Numbered from the stretch's first letter, positions 53,559-63,138 are shown. The stretch: 64,000 bases of DNA from CAYVTD01 sp964454445 (GCA_964454445.1 CAYVTD010000011.1:1-64000); one strand, 5' to 3'. A program made the numbers and translations. The notes: generated by a model from the sequence alone, not told the origin.

Positions 53559-54503
53559 CTAACTTATAAATTTGAAAAATCTGCTCCAGCGAATAGAGCC
53601 GAGTTTATCAAAGAAATTGGCAAACAAGCTAAGATCAGTGTCCCAGGACCAGTAAACAATTATTGGCGTGCCAACAACATTTTCTTCGGGGATAAAACCG
53701 AAATATCTGCTATCCAAACTATGGTCGCGATTATCACCCATTCCGAACACATAATCGCGTTCGACAATGTATTTGTTTGCTGGTGCCCCATCAATGAAAA
53801 CAGTGTTTCCTTGTTTATAGACTTCGTGTCCTTCGCGCATAATAAAAATATACCATTGTAGTATATTATCTTCCGTAAGCAGTAAAGTATCCCCTTTGCT
53901 TGGAACAATTATCGGTCCATAATTGTCTTTTGTGAACGTTGTACCATAAGGAAAAAGTGGATTGGGATCCCAAGTGCCAACAGGTCTTGAATCGTCGAAG
54001 AGTCCGGTTTTAGCCAAAGGATAATGGACACCATTAACGTAAACTTCCTTGTCTTTTATCACGAGTGTATCTCCTGAAACTGCAATGCAGCGCTTGAGAT
54101 AATATTGAAACTCAGCCGATTCGAGTTCGTTTTGATTGCCAGGGAAAATGAAGACTATTACATCGCCTTTAGCTGGCTTTTTTATTGGCGGCGTCTTAAG
54201 AAATGGGAGAGGAATGTTAAAAAATGGCACAACCTGCGGAGTTGATGGCCCATAGATAAATTTGTTGACAAACAGAAAATCTCCTGTCATCACCGTTTTT
54301 TCCATCGAAGGTGTCGGCACTACGAAAGAAGCTATCGCTACCCCATTAATCAACATGACGATAACGATTGCGCCAAGAATAGTTTTTGTCCAACTTAGCA
54401 GATGCTCTGAAAAAGTTTCCGGTTCTTTTTTGGGTTTCTTGTTTTTTTTAGTAATAAAGTTTAATAAACTTTTTTTCTCAGTTTTCTTAGCTGACGTCGC
54501 CAT
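53559..54503 (-). CDS. lepB: Signal peptidase I
   Basis: 314-residue inner-membrane peptidase that cleaves Sec and Tat signal peptides. A Lys-rich cytoplasmic head is followed by one transmembrane helix (about 38-60). The catalytic Ser66 is in VPTPSMEKT and the general base Lys137 is in YYLKRCIAVSGDT. Boxes D/E are seen in YVFGMGDNRDHSLDSRYFG. The size suits the single-membrane-segment LepB of Bacteroidota. Converges with queA with 33 bases between them. Confidence 0.95.
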   Translation of the reverse strand: MATSAKKTEKKSLLNFITKKNKKPKKEPETFSEHLLSWTKTILGAIVIVMLINGVAIASFVVPTPSMEKTVMTGDFLFVNKFIYGPSTPQVVPFFNIPLPFLKTPPIKKPAKGDVIVFIFPGNQNELESAEFQYYLKRCIAVSGDTLVIKDKEVYVNGVHYPLAKTGLFDDSRPVGTWDPNPLFPYGTTFTKDNYGPIIVPSKGDTLLLTEDNILQWYIFIMREGHEVYKQGNTVFIDGAPANKYIVERDYVFGMGDNRDHSLDSRYFGFIPEENVVGTPIIVYWSWDTDLSLFANFFDKLGSIRWSRFFKFIS

Positions 54504-54564
54504 ATTTTTCCTTCAATAATATACTTTTTTTTAATAATTTGTAGCAGATTTGTTCAAAAAATCT

Positions 54565-55200
54565 TTAAGAATCCTTTTTTTCCTTGTCTTCATTATCATC
54601 TTTCGAGAATTCAATCTTTCTTGTCATAATTTCGTCGATTATTCCGTATTGCAATGCTTCTTCGGAAGTCATATAGTTGTCTCTGTCCGCATCTTTTTTT
54701 ATTTCTTCGATTTCTTTGCCTGTATGCTTTGCGATAATGCTGTATAGAGTATCTCTTGTGCGCATCATCTCCCGAGTATAAATTTCGATATCTGACGCTT
54801 GTCCTTGAGTGCCACCCATTGGTTGGTGCAACAGAATCCGGGAGTGAGGCAGGGCATAACGCTTGCCTTTGGTGCCTGCACACAAGAGAATCTGAGCCAT
54901 CGAAGCAGACAATCCCATCGAAATGGTTACTATGTCGTTTTTAACAAATTGCATTGTGTCGTAAATGGCTAGACCCGCGTGGACGCTACCGCCGGGAGAA
55001 TTTATATAAAGATTGATATCTTTGCTTGGATCTTCACTTGCTAAAAATAGCAACTGTGCAATTGTCAAACTTGCTACATTGTCGTCAATGGCACTGCCAA
55101 GAAAAATAATGTTTTCTTTGAGAAGGCGTGAATATATATCATAAGAGCGCTCGCCGCGGCTTGTCTGTTCGACCACTATTGGCACTAAATAATCTTGCAT
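54565..55200 (-). CDS. clpP: ATP-dependent Clp protease proteolytic subunit
   Basis: 211-residue ClpP serine protease. Catalytic triad: Ser100 in GLSASMA (equivalent to Ser97 of E. coli), His125 in HQPMGG, and Asp174 in ADRDNYMTSEEAL. The N-terminal region carries the axial loop segment VVEQTSRGERSYDIYSRLL and the C terminus ends in an acidic Lys/Asp/Glu tail. It assembles as tetradecamers working with ClpX or ClpA, neither of which is in the window. Length is normal. Confidence 0.97.
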   Translation of the reverse strand: MQDYLVPIVVEQTSRGERSYDIYSRLLKENIIFLGSAIDDNVASLTIAQLLFLASEDPSKDINLYINSPGGSVHAGLAIYDTMQFVKNDIVTISMGLSASMAQILLCAGTKGKRYALPHSRILLHQPMGGTQGQASDIEIYTREMMRTRDTLYSIIAKHTGKEIEEIKKDADRDNYMTSEEALQYGIIDEIMTRKIEFSKDDNEDKEKKDS

Positions 55201-55311
55201 TGTATTTCCTTTTTTAAAAAATAAATAGATTTATAAAGCATTAACGATTATCGTCTTTCTATATTACGAAAAAAATAATAATGGGTTCCAAGAAAGCTGT
55301 ACTTAATTACC

Positions 55312-55347
55312 TGTCATTCTTGCCGGCAACTTCTCTAAAAGAACATT
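55312..55347. repeat. Degenerate GTCATTC-type hairpin repeat
   Basis: TGTCATTCTTGCCGGCAA contains a perfect palindrome TTGCCGGCAA at 55320-55329 and shares the GTCATTC lead with the repeat units at 5-87. It lies in the gap before clpP and the Gfo/Idh gene. Likely a decayed member of the same dispersed repeat family. Confidence 0.35.
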
Positions 55348-55380
55348 CAATCCCGATTACTTATATTACTCCTCAACTTT

Positions 55381-56367
55381 TCATCTTTTCATCTTTTCAA
55401 CGATTAATTCAGCAATTCTAAGCGCTTCGGCAGCTTCCTCTGCGCTAACGGCAACAGGCGAACCATTTGCAATGGCTTCGATAAAAGTTTTCTGCTCTTC
55501 GGCAATTGCATTTAGCCCAATTACCTCGGGTTTCTCGAAAAGAATTGTCCTATTTCTTGTTCCTGCTTCGATAGTGCCGAGCATTGTTGCTTCTCTGGTG
55601 TGTTCTTCCGGGTTATACTTACCGTCAATAAGACGATAAACTTCGACATCCTGCAACCCGAAGTCGATAGAAATATAAGCATCTTTTTGGAAAATCCGTG
55701 TTTTTCTCATCGGATGGGCAGAAATCCGTGAAGAAGTAAGGTTGGCAACTGCTCCGTTTTCAAAAGTTATCCTTGCGTTGGCTATATCAAAAGTATCGGT
55801 AAGCACTGCAACTCCATTAGCATCAATTTTCTTGATTTTTGATTTGATTAGCCATAGCATAATGTCGATGTCGTGAATCATAAGGTCAAGAACTACAGAA
55901 ACATCGGTGGCTCGCGGCTTGAATTGACTTAAGCGATGAGTTTCTATAAACAAGGGGTTTAAATTGTAATTTTTAAGCGAATTAAGAGCAGGGTTGAAAC
56001 GTTCGACATGTCCAACCTGAACAATAAGGTTCTTTTGTCTTGCTTTTTTAATAAGTTCTTTTGCTTCTTTGTAAATGGCTGTTATCGGCTTTTCGATGAA
56101 AAAATGGATATTACAATCAATACATTTTTCAGCAAGGGCATAATGTTCACTTGTTGGTACAGCAATCACTACCGCATCGGATTCCGCAAGCGCTTCGTCG
56201 AGTGTAGCAAACGACTTGCACTCATTTTCTTGTGAGCTGCGCATAGCCACATTGCTGTCTATATCGTAAATACCCGAAAGGATTACGTTTGGCTGTGTTT
56301 TCCAAAGGCGTGTATGAATATTGCCGAGATGCCCTGTTCCTATTACTGCGATCCTTAGTTTTTCCAT
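55381..56367 (-). CDS. Gfo/Idh/MocA-family oxidoreductase
   Basis: 328-residue NAD(P)-dependent dehydrogenase. The Rossmann motif is IAVIGTGHLGNIH near residues 6-18, and the catalytic EKPITA motif comes near 92-97, followed by VQVGHVERFNPAL with the conserved His. C-terminal beta domain carries IDFGLQDVEVYR. Such enzymes act on sugars, UDP-sugars or inositols and in FCB genomes often sit with lipid A or surface-sugar genes. Substrate is not evident. Stands alone between clpP and a divergent lipoprotein gene. Confidence 0.88.
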   Translation of the reverse strand: MEKLRIAVIGTGHLGNIHTRLWKTQPNVILSGIYDIDSNVAMRSSQENECKSFATLDEALAESDAVVIAVPTSEHYALAEKCIDCNIHFFIEKPITAIYKEAKELIKKARQKNLIVQVGHVERFNPALNSLKNYNLNPLFIETHRLSQFKPRATDVSVVLDLMIHDIDIMLWLIKSKIKKIDANGVAVLTDTFDIANARITFENGAVANLTSSRISAHPMRKTRIFQKDAYISIDFGLQDVEVYRLIDGKYNPEEHTREATMLGTIEAGTRNRTILFEKPEVIGLNAIAEEQKTFIEAIANGSPVAVSAEEAAEALRIAELIVEKMKR

Positions 56368-56577
56368 TATGATTTTTTAACTTGAAATAATATTCAAACA
56401 ATAAATTTAAGAAAAAATGAGCAGATTAAAAGCTATAGCTTAAAAAAAATGCAAAATTATTCTATAATTATAAAATAATATTTTGAAGTAAAAGTTTTTT
56501 TGTATATATTTACTTCTATATAATTGTGAAAATATTTTTACTTTTATAAAAAATTATATTTAATATGAAAAAAGTTG

Positions 56578-57333
56578 ATGAATTATAAAATAATCATATT
56601 GCTATCCGCCTCATTTCTTGCTTTATTGCTTTATTCCTGTCAGGTCTATGACAATATCAATAATCCACAAGAAAATGGAATAATTGAGTCGGAAACAAAA
56701 TGGAACCTTGATAAATATAATAATAGCAAGGTTAGTAAAGTATATTACAAACTATTCGACAAAGCCGGCAATCTCATTAATACAATAGAATATAATGAGC
56801 AAGGCAACACAGTTGCAGAAGCTAACTATCACATAAATGGCTCAGAAGTTTCAGTTGTAACTAACTATTACGGCGAGTCCGGCGCTGTTGACTCTGTCTC
56901 CAAGTCGGTTTACCATAATGATAATAATGGCAACGTACTTTCACAGATTAATATGACATCAATGGGCGATACTGTATCTATTTGCAACTATACTTACAAC
57001 GATAGAGGCAATCTTGTAGAAAAACGCGAATATTCGCACGATGGCAAATTGATTTCCTATATAAATTATAGTTATTCTTATGATAACCAAGACAATTTGT
57101 CTGTGCGCTATACCAATCCCACTGATGATGGTAGTTTTCAGAGCAAGGACTCACTAGTTTATAATAACTCAAACAAAACAATAGACAGAGTTAATATAAA
57201 TTCATCTGGTGAAATTGATAAAATTTTTACTTATGTCTATAATTCATCAGGAAAACCAATTTTTGAGACTGTCACTACAAAAAATGGGGAAATCATTTCC
57301 AAGTTTTCTTATGAATATAAGTATTATAAATAA
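56578..57333 (+). CDS. YD-repeat-like lipoprotein of unknown function
   Basis: 251 residues from ATG 56578 (the TTG immediately upstream is less likely). Lipobox LYSC (C21) marks it as a lipoprotein. The rest is built from short strand repeats such as YYKLFDKAGNLINTIEYNEQGN, YTYNDRGNLVEKREY and YVYNSSGKPIFE, a pattern similar to YD/RHS-type repeats (YDxxGNL). No toxin or enzyme domain is attached. Its last ten bases overlap the convergent MFS transporter gene. Probably an outer-membrane-anchored surface protein. Confidence 0.65.
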   Translation: MNYKIIILLSASFLALLLYSCQVYDNINNPQENGIIESETKWNLDKYNNSKVSKVYYKLFDKAGNLINTIEYNEQGNTVAEANYHINGSEVSVVTNYYGESGAVDSVSKSVYHNDNNGNVLSQINMTSMGDTVSICNYTYNDRGNLVEKREYSHDGKLISYINYSYSYDNQDNLSVRYTNPTDDGSFQSKDSLVYNNSNKTIDRVNINSSGEIDKIFTYVYNSSGKPIFETVTTKNGEIISKFSYEYKYYK

Positions 57334-58727
57334 TTGTTTTTACTTCTTTTTTTCAACCAAATCATCCCGACCGAAGAAATTAGTCCCAAAGCGACAAAAG
57401 GCAACCAAACTATAAATGGTGAATACTCATTCCATAGTATTTTTTCTGCTTGTAATGAACTAAGATTTGCTTTGATGCACATCATTTCAAAAGCATTTTG
57501 CAATGAGATATTGTCTGTAACATAGCCATTTTCAGCAAGCCAGCGGAGAGCAAAACCAGCTTTTTCCCCGAAATGCTTGTACAAGTATCCACCCATTATG
57601 CTTCCACCAGCTAAGCCAAAAGCCCAAGAAATGTTGATCATACTCATATACAAGCCCTTTTCGCGGGTCGGTGCTGACAAACTTATGACTTCATTAAATT
57701 TTGGATTTGCCGCCATTTCGCCAAAAGTATATATTACAAAGCCGATAACTGTAAATATGCCAAGATCGCTTACGCCACTTATAAGCAACCCAGCTGTTGC
57801 AGAGAAAATTCCAATGGTAAGAACTAATAACTTGTTTTTTTTGGAAAATAACATTGAAATCAACACAACAAATAGGATAATCATAGCTGAATTGATATTA
57901 TAAAACCATTCATAAGCTATTTGGGTGCCTCTGCCGCTTTGACGTAACATAAAAGGTGGCAGATAATTCACGATAGTCGATGAATCTACCCAATCGACAA
58001 TAAAGTTTGGTAAAGTTTCGTAGAATTGCATATAAACCATTGTAAACCCACTCATTAACAGAATAATTGGCAATATCTTCGGATTTACGATAGTGAGCAA
58101 TGTCCGTTTTAATACAATAAGGCTTGATTGTTGTTTTATCTCGGCTTCAATAGGATTTTCCTTGAAAAATAATATTGTTATAAAATTTAAACTAAATATA
58201 GCAGCACTGCCTATAAAAACAGCTTCCCAGGAAATACCTTTTAGCCAAATGGCAAGTGGCGGACCGAAAAACACTGCAAGATTAACCAACATAACATACA
58301 GTCCCCAACCGACTGGGCTATTTTTGTCAGTCATTGTTGATGCCAAAGCTCCGTGGAGTGCGGGTTTGAATATGCCAGAACCAAAACCAAGTAATATCGT
58401 AGCCATCAAAAAGGGCAAATACTCCCTTTGCGAGCCAAGAAGAAGATATGCAAAAACAATAAGAATAAAAGAGAAGAGTAGCGTTTTTTTCGAGCCATAT
58501 TTATCGGAATAAGCACCTGCAAAAATAGGAGTTGTGTTTTGAACAAGCGCCCACCAAAAAAAAATAATACCTTTGCTTTCCTGCCCAAATTGCAAGCCAC
58601 CCACAGTATCTTTTTGAGCAATATAAACAGGCAACTGCAAAAGAACTATCCAGAATGCGAGCCGTTCCGCCATTTGCATTAGATTTAAAATCCAAAACCT
58701 GAGAGAAAATGATTTCAAGGATACCAT
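57324..58727 (-). CDS. MFS transporter (POT-like)
   Basis: 467-residue inner-membrane transporter with about 12 transmembrane helices. The loop after the second helix has AGAYSDKYGSKKTLLF, matching the MFS/POT GxxxDRxGRR motif, and FGSGIFKPALHGALAST in helix 4 resembles the GxGxxKP motif of POT/PTR peptide transporters. Proton-coupled uptake of di- or tripeptides is likely but a different substrate cannot be excluded. Convergent overlap with the YD-like lipoprotein gene; divergent from the PASTA gene. Confidence 0.82.
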   Translation of the reverse strand: MVSLKSFSLRFWILNLMQMAERLAFWIVLLQLPVYIAQKDTVGGLQFGQESKGIIFFWWALVQNTTPIFAGAYSDKYGSKKTLLFSFILIVFAYLLLGSQREYLPFLMATILLGFGSGIFKPALHGALASTMTDKNSPVGWGLYVMLVNLAVFFGPPLAIWLKGISWEAVFIGSAAIFSLNFITILFFKENPIEAEIKQQSSLIVLKRTLLTIVNPKILPIILLMSGFTMVYMQFYETLPNFIVDWVDSSTIVNYLPPFMLRQSGRGTQIAYEWFYNINSAMIILFVVLISMLFSKKNKLLVLTIGIFSATAGLLISGVSDLGIFTVIGFVIYTFGEMAANPKFNEVISLSAPTREKGLYMSMINISWAFGLAGGSIMGGYLYKHFGEKAGFALRWLAENGYVTDNISLQNAFEMMCIKANLSSLQAEKILWNEYSPFIVWLPFVALGLISSVGMIWLKKRSKNNYL

Positions 58728-58797
58728 TTTTTATGATTAGATAAAATTAAAAGTCAAAATTACAAAAAAACTATTGAATATATTATTATTGATAATT

Positions 58798-58823
58798 AAA
58801 ACCATTTTTAGAAATGGTTTTTT
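58798..58823 (+). terminator. Terminator-like hairpin in divergent promoter region
   Basis: AAAACCATTT (58798-58807) pairs perfectly with AAATGGTTTT (58812-58821) around a 4-base loop, followed by TT for a run of six T (58818-58823). It lies in the leader region between the MFS gene and the PASTA gene (start 58878), where nothing on the plus strand needs terminating, so it could serve as an attenuator or as a bidirectional insulator. Confidence 0.55.
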
Positions 58824-58877
58824 ATTAGTAAATTTCATTTTTTTAAGCAAACAAAATATTAAAAATTGTTATAATTA

Positions 58878-59693
58878 ATGGCAGATTTCGAACACAGAGA
58901 ATATGATAAAGAGGCGCTAAAAAGGCAGTTTCAAAAGCAAGAACAGCCACAAAAAATAAAGCAAAAGAAAGAGAGACAAACCGATATTAGAAAGTATATC
59001 TTGTGGCTTGCCGGATTTGTTGTTTTTTTGTTTCTTTTTGCAGTTCTTACCGATCAAGTAGTCATACCTGCTTTTGTGCATAGCCGTTCAATTGTTGAAA
59101 CACCAGATGTTACAGGCTTATCTATTAGAGAAGCAATAGATAAACTCAAAAGTGTTGGTTTGCTCTACAAATTATCGAATGAAGATATTGACCCTAGTCA
59201 GTTAGTTGTCAGGCAATCACCTCGCCAAGGAGCAATAGTTAAAGAAGGCAGAACAGTCTATCTTATGGCTAATGAGAATCTTCCCAAAGTCAGAATGCCG
59301 CGAATTATCGGAAAAACACTCGACAGGGCAAGACCTTATCTCGTCAGGCAAAACCTCTTCTTTGGCACCATCACTTACGAATATAACGACTCTATAGGGG
59401 TGGACACTATTATTTCCCAGAATATTCCGCCATATATGCTGATACCGGCAGAAACGAACATTAATGTTGTAATAAGCAAAGGCTCTGAAGGGCAAGCAAT
59501 CGTTCCAAATCTTTATTTGTTATCGCTCGATGAGGCAAAATTAGCTCTTCAAAAGGCGGAATTGCAGCTTGGCAATGTTGATTATATTAGTGAAAAAACC
59601 TTTTTGCCAAATACTGTAATTGTGCAAAGTCCGATAGCAGGAGAAGTCGTGCCGCGACATACAACAGCAGTTAATATTACAGTTACAAAATAG
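58878..59693 (+). CDS. PASTA-domain membrane protein without kinase
   Basis: 271-residue protein. A Lys/Gln-rich cytoplasmic N terminus (1-39), one transmembrane helix (40-62), then three PASTA domains at about 74-133, 136-205 and 206-271 (IVETPDVTGLSIREAIDKLKSVGL; VRMPRIIGKTLDRARPYL; AIVPNLYLLSLDEAKLALQKAEL). PASTA domains bind muropeptides or the peptidoglycan stem peptide. Unlike PknB-type proteins there is no kinase, and unlike PBPs no transpeptidase. Ends 11 bases into the convergent dapF gene. Probably an envelope scaffold or cell-wall sensor component. Confidence 0.9.
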   Translation: MADFEHREYDKEALKRQFQKQEQPQKIKQKKERQTDIRKYILWLAGFVVFLFLFAVLTDQVVIPAFVHSRSIVETPDVTGLSIREAIDKLKSVGLLYKLSNEDIDPSQLVVRQSPRQGAIVKEGRTVYLMANENLPKVRMPRIIGKTLDRARPYLVRQNLFFGTITYEYNDSIGVDTIISQNIPPYMLIPAETNINVVISKGSEGQAIVPNLYLLSLDEAKLALQKAELQLGNVDYISEKTFLPNTVIVQSPIAGEVVPRHTTAVNITVTK

Positions 59694-60546
59694 ATGGTAT
59701 ATCAAGAGAGTATTTCGTGAGAATTTCGGCTGGACCCTTCAAATAAAGCCCACAGATTTCAAGTTTTATATTTAGATTAAAACTTACTACTAATGGTATT
59801 TTGCTATGCGGAATTAGCTCAATAGGAGTAAGAATATTTTGATTTAATACTAGAGAAATAGCTGTGGAAATGGCTCCTGTGCCACAGGCACCAGTTTCCC
59901 ACTCCACGCCCCGTTCGAATGTCCTTACGTATATTTTATTATCTATTATTTTGTAAATATTAACATTCACGCCATTAGGAGCAAACGCCTCGTTGTTGCG
60001 AATTGACGGAGCAAAGGCGTTAATATCAAATTCAAAAAAATCTTGCTCAAAATACCTTTCGTAATCAATCACAAAATGGTCGCTGCCGACATTAATGTAA
60101 TCACCAATTATACTTGAGTTATTTATAAAAATTTCTTTGTTCAGATCAATCTTTTCAGGAGATGGAAAATATATTTGATATTGTGAGTCGATAATTAAAC
60201 ATCGATAATCATTTCCTTGCATATTGAAAAGAATATTCTTTCTGCTTATGAAATTAATAAATCCATTCTCCATAGCAAAATGGACAGCACATCTAGCACC
60301 ATTACCACACATTGCACTATGCGTACCATCTGGATTAAAAAACCATACTTCAAAATCAGCTTTTGTATCGCCGGTTGATGGCATAACTACAAGCAAACCC
60401 TCTGTCTTTTTATTATATTCGGTATTGGCAGAGCATACTATTTGTGCAATCTTGCTGTAATCATCAATGGAAAAATTATAATTCTTCCCATCAATGACAG
60501 AAAAAATATTGCCAGCACCCGACATTACTGTTATATCGATTTTCAT
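59683..60546 (-). CDS. dapF: Diaminopimelate epimerase
   Basis: 287-residue PLP-independent epimerase making meso-diaminopimelate for lysine and peptidoglycan. The two catalytic cysteines are C80 in MCGNGARC and C221 in ACGTGAIS. The entry motif, usually MHGxGNDF, reads MSGAGNIFSVIDG, keeping the substrate-binding Asn. Length is typical. It is convergent with the PASTA gene (11-base overlap) and lies 35 bases downstream of the inositol-monophosphatase gene on the same strand. Confidence 0.93.
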   Translation of the reverse strand: MKIDITVMSGAGNIFSVIDGKNYNFSIDDYSKIAQIVCSANTEYNKKTEGLLVVMPSTGDTKADFEVWFFNPDGTHSAMCGNGARCAVHFAMENGFINFISRKNILFNMQGNDYRCLIIDSQYQIYFPSPEKIDLNKEIFINNSSIIGDYINVGSDHFVIDYERYFEQDFFEFDINAFAPSIRNNEAFAPNGVNVNIYKIIDNKIYVRTFERGVEWETGACGTGAISTAISLVLNQNILTPIELIPHSKIPLVVSFNLNIKLEICGLYLKGPAEILTKYSLDIPSIL

Positions 60547-60581
60547 GTTTTTATTGAGGCTTCGAGATTATTAAGGGAAAA

Positions 60582-61379
60582 CTATCTCCCACAATCGCAT
60601 TGTATAAGTAAATTGGAAATCTGACTATGGATTTTGCCATTTGTTGCGAGAATAGTGTCGTCGTTAATGCAAAATTCGCTTTGATTATACTGGGTTACGA
60701 GACCCCCGGCCTCCCTGACTATTAAAACGCCTGCTGCGACATCCCAAGGTTTTAGATAAACCTCCCAGAAACCATCAAAACGCCCTGCAGCTACATAAGC
60801 GAGATCTAATGCCGCCGAACCGAGCCTCCTTATTGGTATCCCGCTCTGAATGATGGAAACAAACTGGTTGATGCAATTGCAAGGATTGATGTTTACATTG
60901 TAAGGAAAGCCCGTTACAAGCATCGAAACGCTCATATCATCGACATTAGAAACCCGGATTGGCTTGCCATTTAAGTATGCCCCTTGACCTTCTCGAGCTG
61001 TAAAAACCTCATTAGTCATTGGGTTATAGACGACACCGACAAGAATCTTGCCGTTAAACTCGGCAGCCACACTAACGCTAAATATGGGTATTGAGTGAGC
61101 ATAATTAACCGTACCATCGAGGGGATCGATAACCCAACGAACAACATTATCTCCTTTCGCTCCAGATTTGCCGCTTTCTTCTGCTAAAAATTTATGATCA
61201 GGAAAGCGACTTTTAATTATCTCTATAATTGCTTTCTCAGATTTATGATCGTATTCGGTAACAAGATTGTTTTTGCTATCTTTGCTAGAAATTTTATAAT
61301 CGGTGCCGAAACCGCTCTTCAGAATCTCCCCTGCTTGCAATGCAGCTTCCATTGCACATACAAATAATGTATCTATCAT
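60582..61379 (-). CDS. Inositol monophosphatase family protein (SuhB-like)
   Basis: 265-residue Mg-dependent phosphatase. Metal ligands are visible in LAEESG (Glu), VIDPLDGTVNYAHSIPIFSVSVA (two Asp) and PWDVAAG (Asp near 212). Family members hydrolyse inositol-1-phosphate, fructose-1,6-bisphosphate or 3'-phosphoadenosine 5'-phosphate; SuhB also binds RNA polymerase. Which one applies cannot be read from sequence. It precedes dapF by 35 bases on the minus strand. Confidence 0.92.
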   Translation of the reverse strand: MIDTLFVCAMEAALQAGEILKSGFGTDYKISSKDSKNNLVTEYDHKSEKAIIEIIKSRFPDHKFLAEESGKSGAKGDNVVRWVIDPLDGTVNYAHSIPIFSVSVAAEFNGKILVGVVYNPMTNEVFTAREGQGAYLNGKPIRVSNVDDMSVSMLVTGFPYNVNINPCNCINQFVSIIQSGIPIRRLGSAALDLAYVAAGRFDGFWEVYLKPWDVAAGVLIVREAGGLVTQYNQSEFCINDDTILATNGKIHSQISNLLIQCDCGR

Positions 61380-61516
61380 TAGTAAAAATCCTTAGCACTA
61401 AAGTTCATAAATATCAATAATCATTTTTTTGATTTATAAAGTAATAATAATATAATATTTTGTATTGTTTGAAATATTGATACAGCCATGATTGTTTAAG
61501 CTTAACAAACTTATAA

Positions 61517-61951
61517 TTACTGGTTGTATTTTTCTTCTTTGTATTCGGTAATGTACCAATAATTGTTTAATTTTTCAGTTTTAAAGATAATTGTTCGGAT
61601 ATAATCAATTTCCATATTGATTTTTTCCGTATCGTCTGAGATGGTATCGTAAGTAACATAAGTGATTGGTTTTGAAGAGATTATACGTTTCATACGTGCT
61701 ATTTCATAATACATGTCATATTTTTCGATGGCAAGATAATGCCTTCCAGATGCATCTGCAAGAAGGCGGGTAGCAGCTGGTATATTATAATTGTCGAGTT
61801 CTGTTTTAAACAGGTAAACAGTTCCAAAAGGGCTCAACTGAGTTGCATCTATTACTTCACGCTCAGGTGCTTTATTCCCAATACGAAAGATTTCACAGCC
61901 AGCAAGCGCCATCCCTGTGAAAAAAATTATTATTATGTATTTGAGGTTCAT
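61517..61951 (-). CDS. Small lipoprotein of unknown function
   Basis: 144-residue lipoprotein with a clear lipobox LAGC (C19). The mature part is an alpha/beta fold with ATRLLADASGRHYLAIEKYDMYYEIARMKRII and a strand-rich end, reminiscent of small NTF2-like or DUF4878-like domains, but I cannot name the family. It follows the alpha/beta hydrolase gene by three bases on the same strand, so both form a small operon. Confidence 0.6.
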   Translation of the reverse strand: MNLKYIIIIFFTGMALAGCEIFRIGNKAPEREVIDATQLSPFGTVYLFKTELDNYNIPAATRLLADASGRHYLAIEKYDMYYEIARMKRIISSKPITYVTYDTISDDTEKINMEIDYIRTIIFKTEKLNNYWYITEYKEEKYNQ

Positions 61952-61954
61952 TTT

Positions 61955-62803
61955 TTAACGCAAATTAAGAAATTCCATTGTTTTTTCCAAAGAATTATTC
62001 AACGCTCTCGAAGGTAATTTCATCGGATGCGAAACTCCGAAAACATGACTTGCTTTTGGCAGATAATAAGTCTGTGTTTTGCTTCCTGCCACTTGCTCAA
62101 GTTGCATAGCTTCGTCAATCGGGACAGTTAAATCCAAATTTCCGTGAACAATTAACATCGGACAAGACAGTAACGTTACTGCCCGAGTAAGATTGTATCT
62201 TTCGGAATTGTTTTCCAAATCTTCTAAATATGACAAATTCATTTGTAGCAACTGACCTGTGCGCGAATGGGTAAACTCGATAAATCCACTTTTTTTCCAG
62301 AGACTCTTTTGCCTTTCGGTGTAGCGATCGAACTTTCCCACAGATGCCCATACAGCAATTTTATTTACAAATTTATTCTCGCTTGCATAAACAATGGCAA
62401 TGCCTCCACCGAGACTGTGCCCAAGAAGATAAATCTCACCGTTCCAATTCCTTGATAATTCATCTCTGCCGAGCAAATGACCATTTTTAAAAGCATTGAT
62501 GACTGTATCCAAATCCTTTAGTTCCTGAGAAATGGTGTTTCGAGCAAATTTTTCGGGGTATTCTACCCAATCGCTGCCTTCTATCATTCCACTTAAAGAG
62601 AAACTAAAAGTAATTGCTATTGTGTTTTGAGCAAATCTACCAGCAATAAACGGTAAAAATGCCCATTCTTTCCAACCTTTGAAACCGTGTAAAATAAAAA
62701 TAGCTGGCTTCGGCTTGCTTATGATTTCGGGAAGGCGCAAGTCAATTGCAATTTTTTCATTAATTTCATTAATTACTTCAAAATTTCGTTTTGTTATATC
62801 CAT
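61955..62803 (-). CDS. Alpha/beta hydrolase (dienelactone hydrolase-like)
   Basis: 282-residue cytoplasmic alpha/beta hydrolase with no signal peptide. Oxyanion and nucleophile motifs are HGFKGWKEW near 35-43 and GHSLGGGIAI near 128-137. The Asp lies in HGNLDLTVP near 224 and the His in KASHVFG near 258. Similar proteins are annotated as serine aminopeptidase or dienelactone hydrolase family. Substrate unknown. First gene of a two-gene unit with the lipoprotein at 61517-61951. Confidence 0.85.
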   Translation of the reverse strand: MDITKRNFEVINEINEKIAIDLRLPEIISKPKPAIFILHGFKGWKEWAFLPFIAGRFAQNTIAITFSFSLSGMIEGSDWVEYPEKFARNTISQELKDLDTVINAFKNGHLLGRDELSRNWNGEIYLLGHSLGGGIAIVYASENKFVNKIAVWASVGKFDRYTERQKSLWKKSGFIEFTHSRTGQLLQMNLSYLEDLENNSERYNLTRAVTLLSCPMLIVHGNLDLTVPIDEAMQLEQVAGSKTQTYYLPKASHVFGVSHPMKLPSRALNNSLEKTMEFLNLR

Positions 62804-63108
62804 ATAATCAATATAAAACTTAGTATTTATAAAAAAACAAAAATATTTAAGGAATTCATCGAAAAATATTGTTTTTTATTTTGGAAACTAGTAAACATTT
62901 TTATATTTTGTAAAAGGAAAATGAGAAAATAATCAGTTAATGGTGCTTTTAATCAAAAAAAAGGGATAAAATATACTATAATTTCCTTGATGCTGCTTAT
63001 GATGATTATTCAATTAATATAAAAAAAACATAGATAAATGATGCTTCTGCTGCAAAGATTTTTTCTTTACAGCAAAACAATGAAATATGCTAATAACAAT
63101 TATTTGAG

Positions 63109-63138
63109 GAGATAAAAATGAATAAATTCATAAAATAA
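63109..63138 (+). other. Mini-ORF MNKFIK with strong ribosome site
   Basis: GAGGAG about 63109 is followed 6-8 bases later by ATG (63118) and six codons, MNKFIK, ending in TAA at 63136-63138. The GGGCTGATGA hairpin starts two bases later. A leader peptide before a hairpin is one reading; the other is a gene start left after a deletion. Confidence 0.35.

Noticed and set aside
61480..61515. Imperfect TTGTTTAAGCTTAACAA palindrome near the end of the small lipoprotein gene
   Set aside because: The stem is broken by an extra base and has no T-tract, so it is not supported as a terminator.
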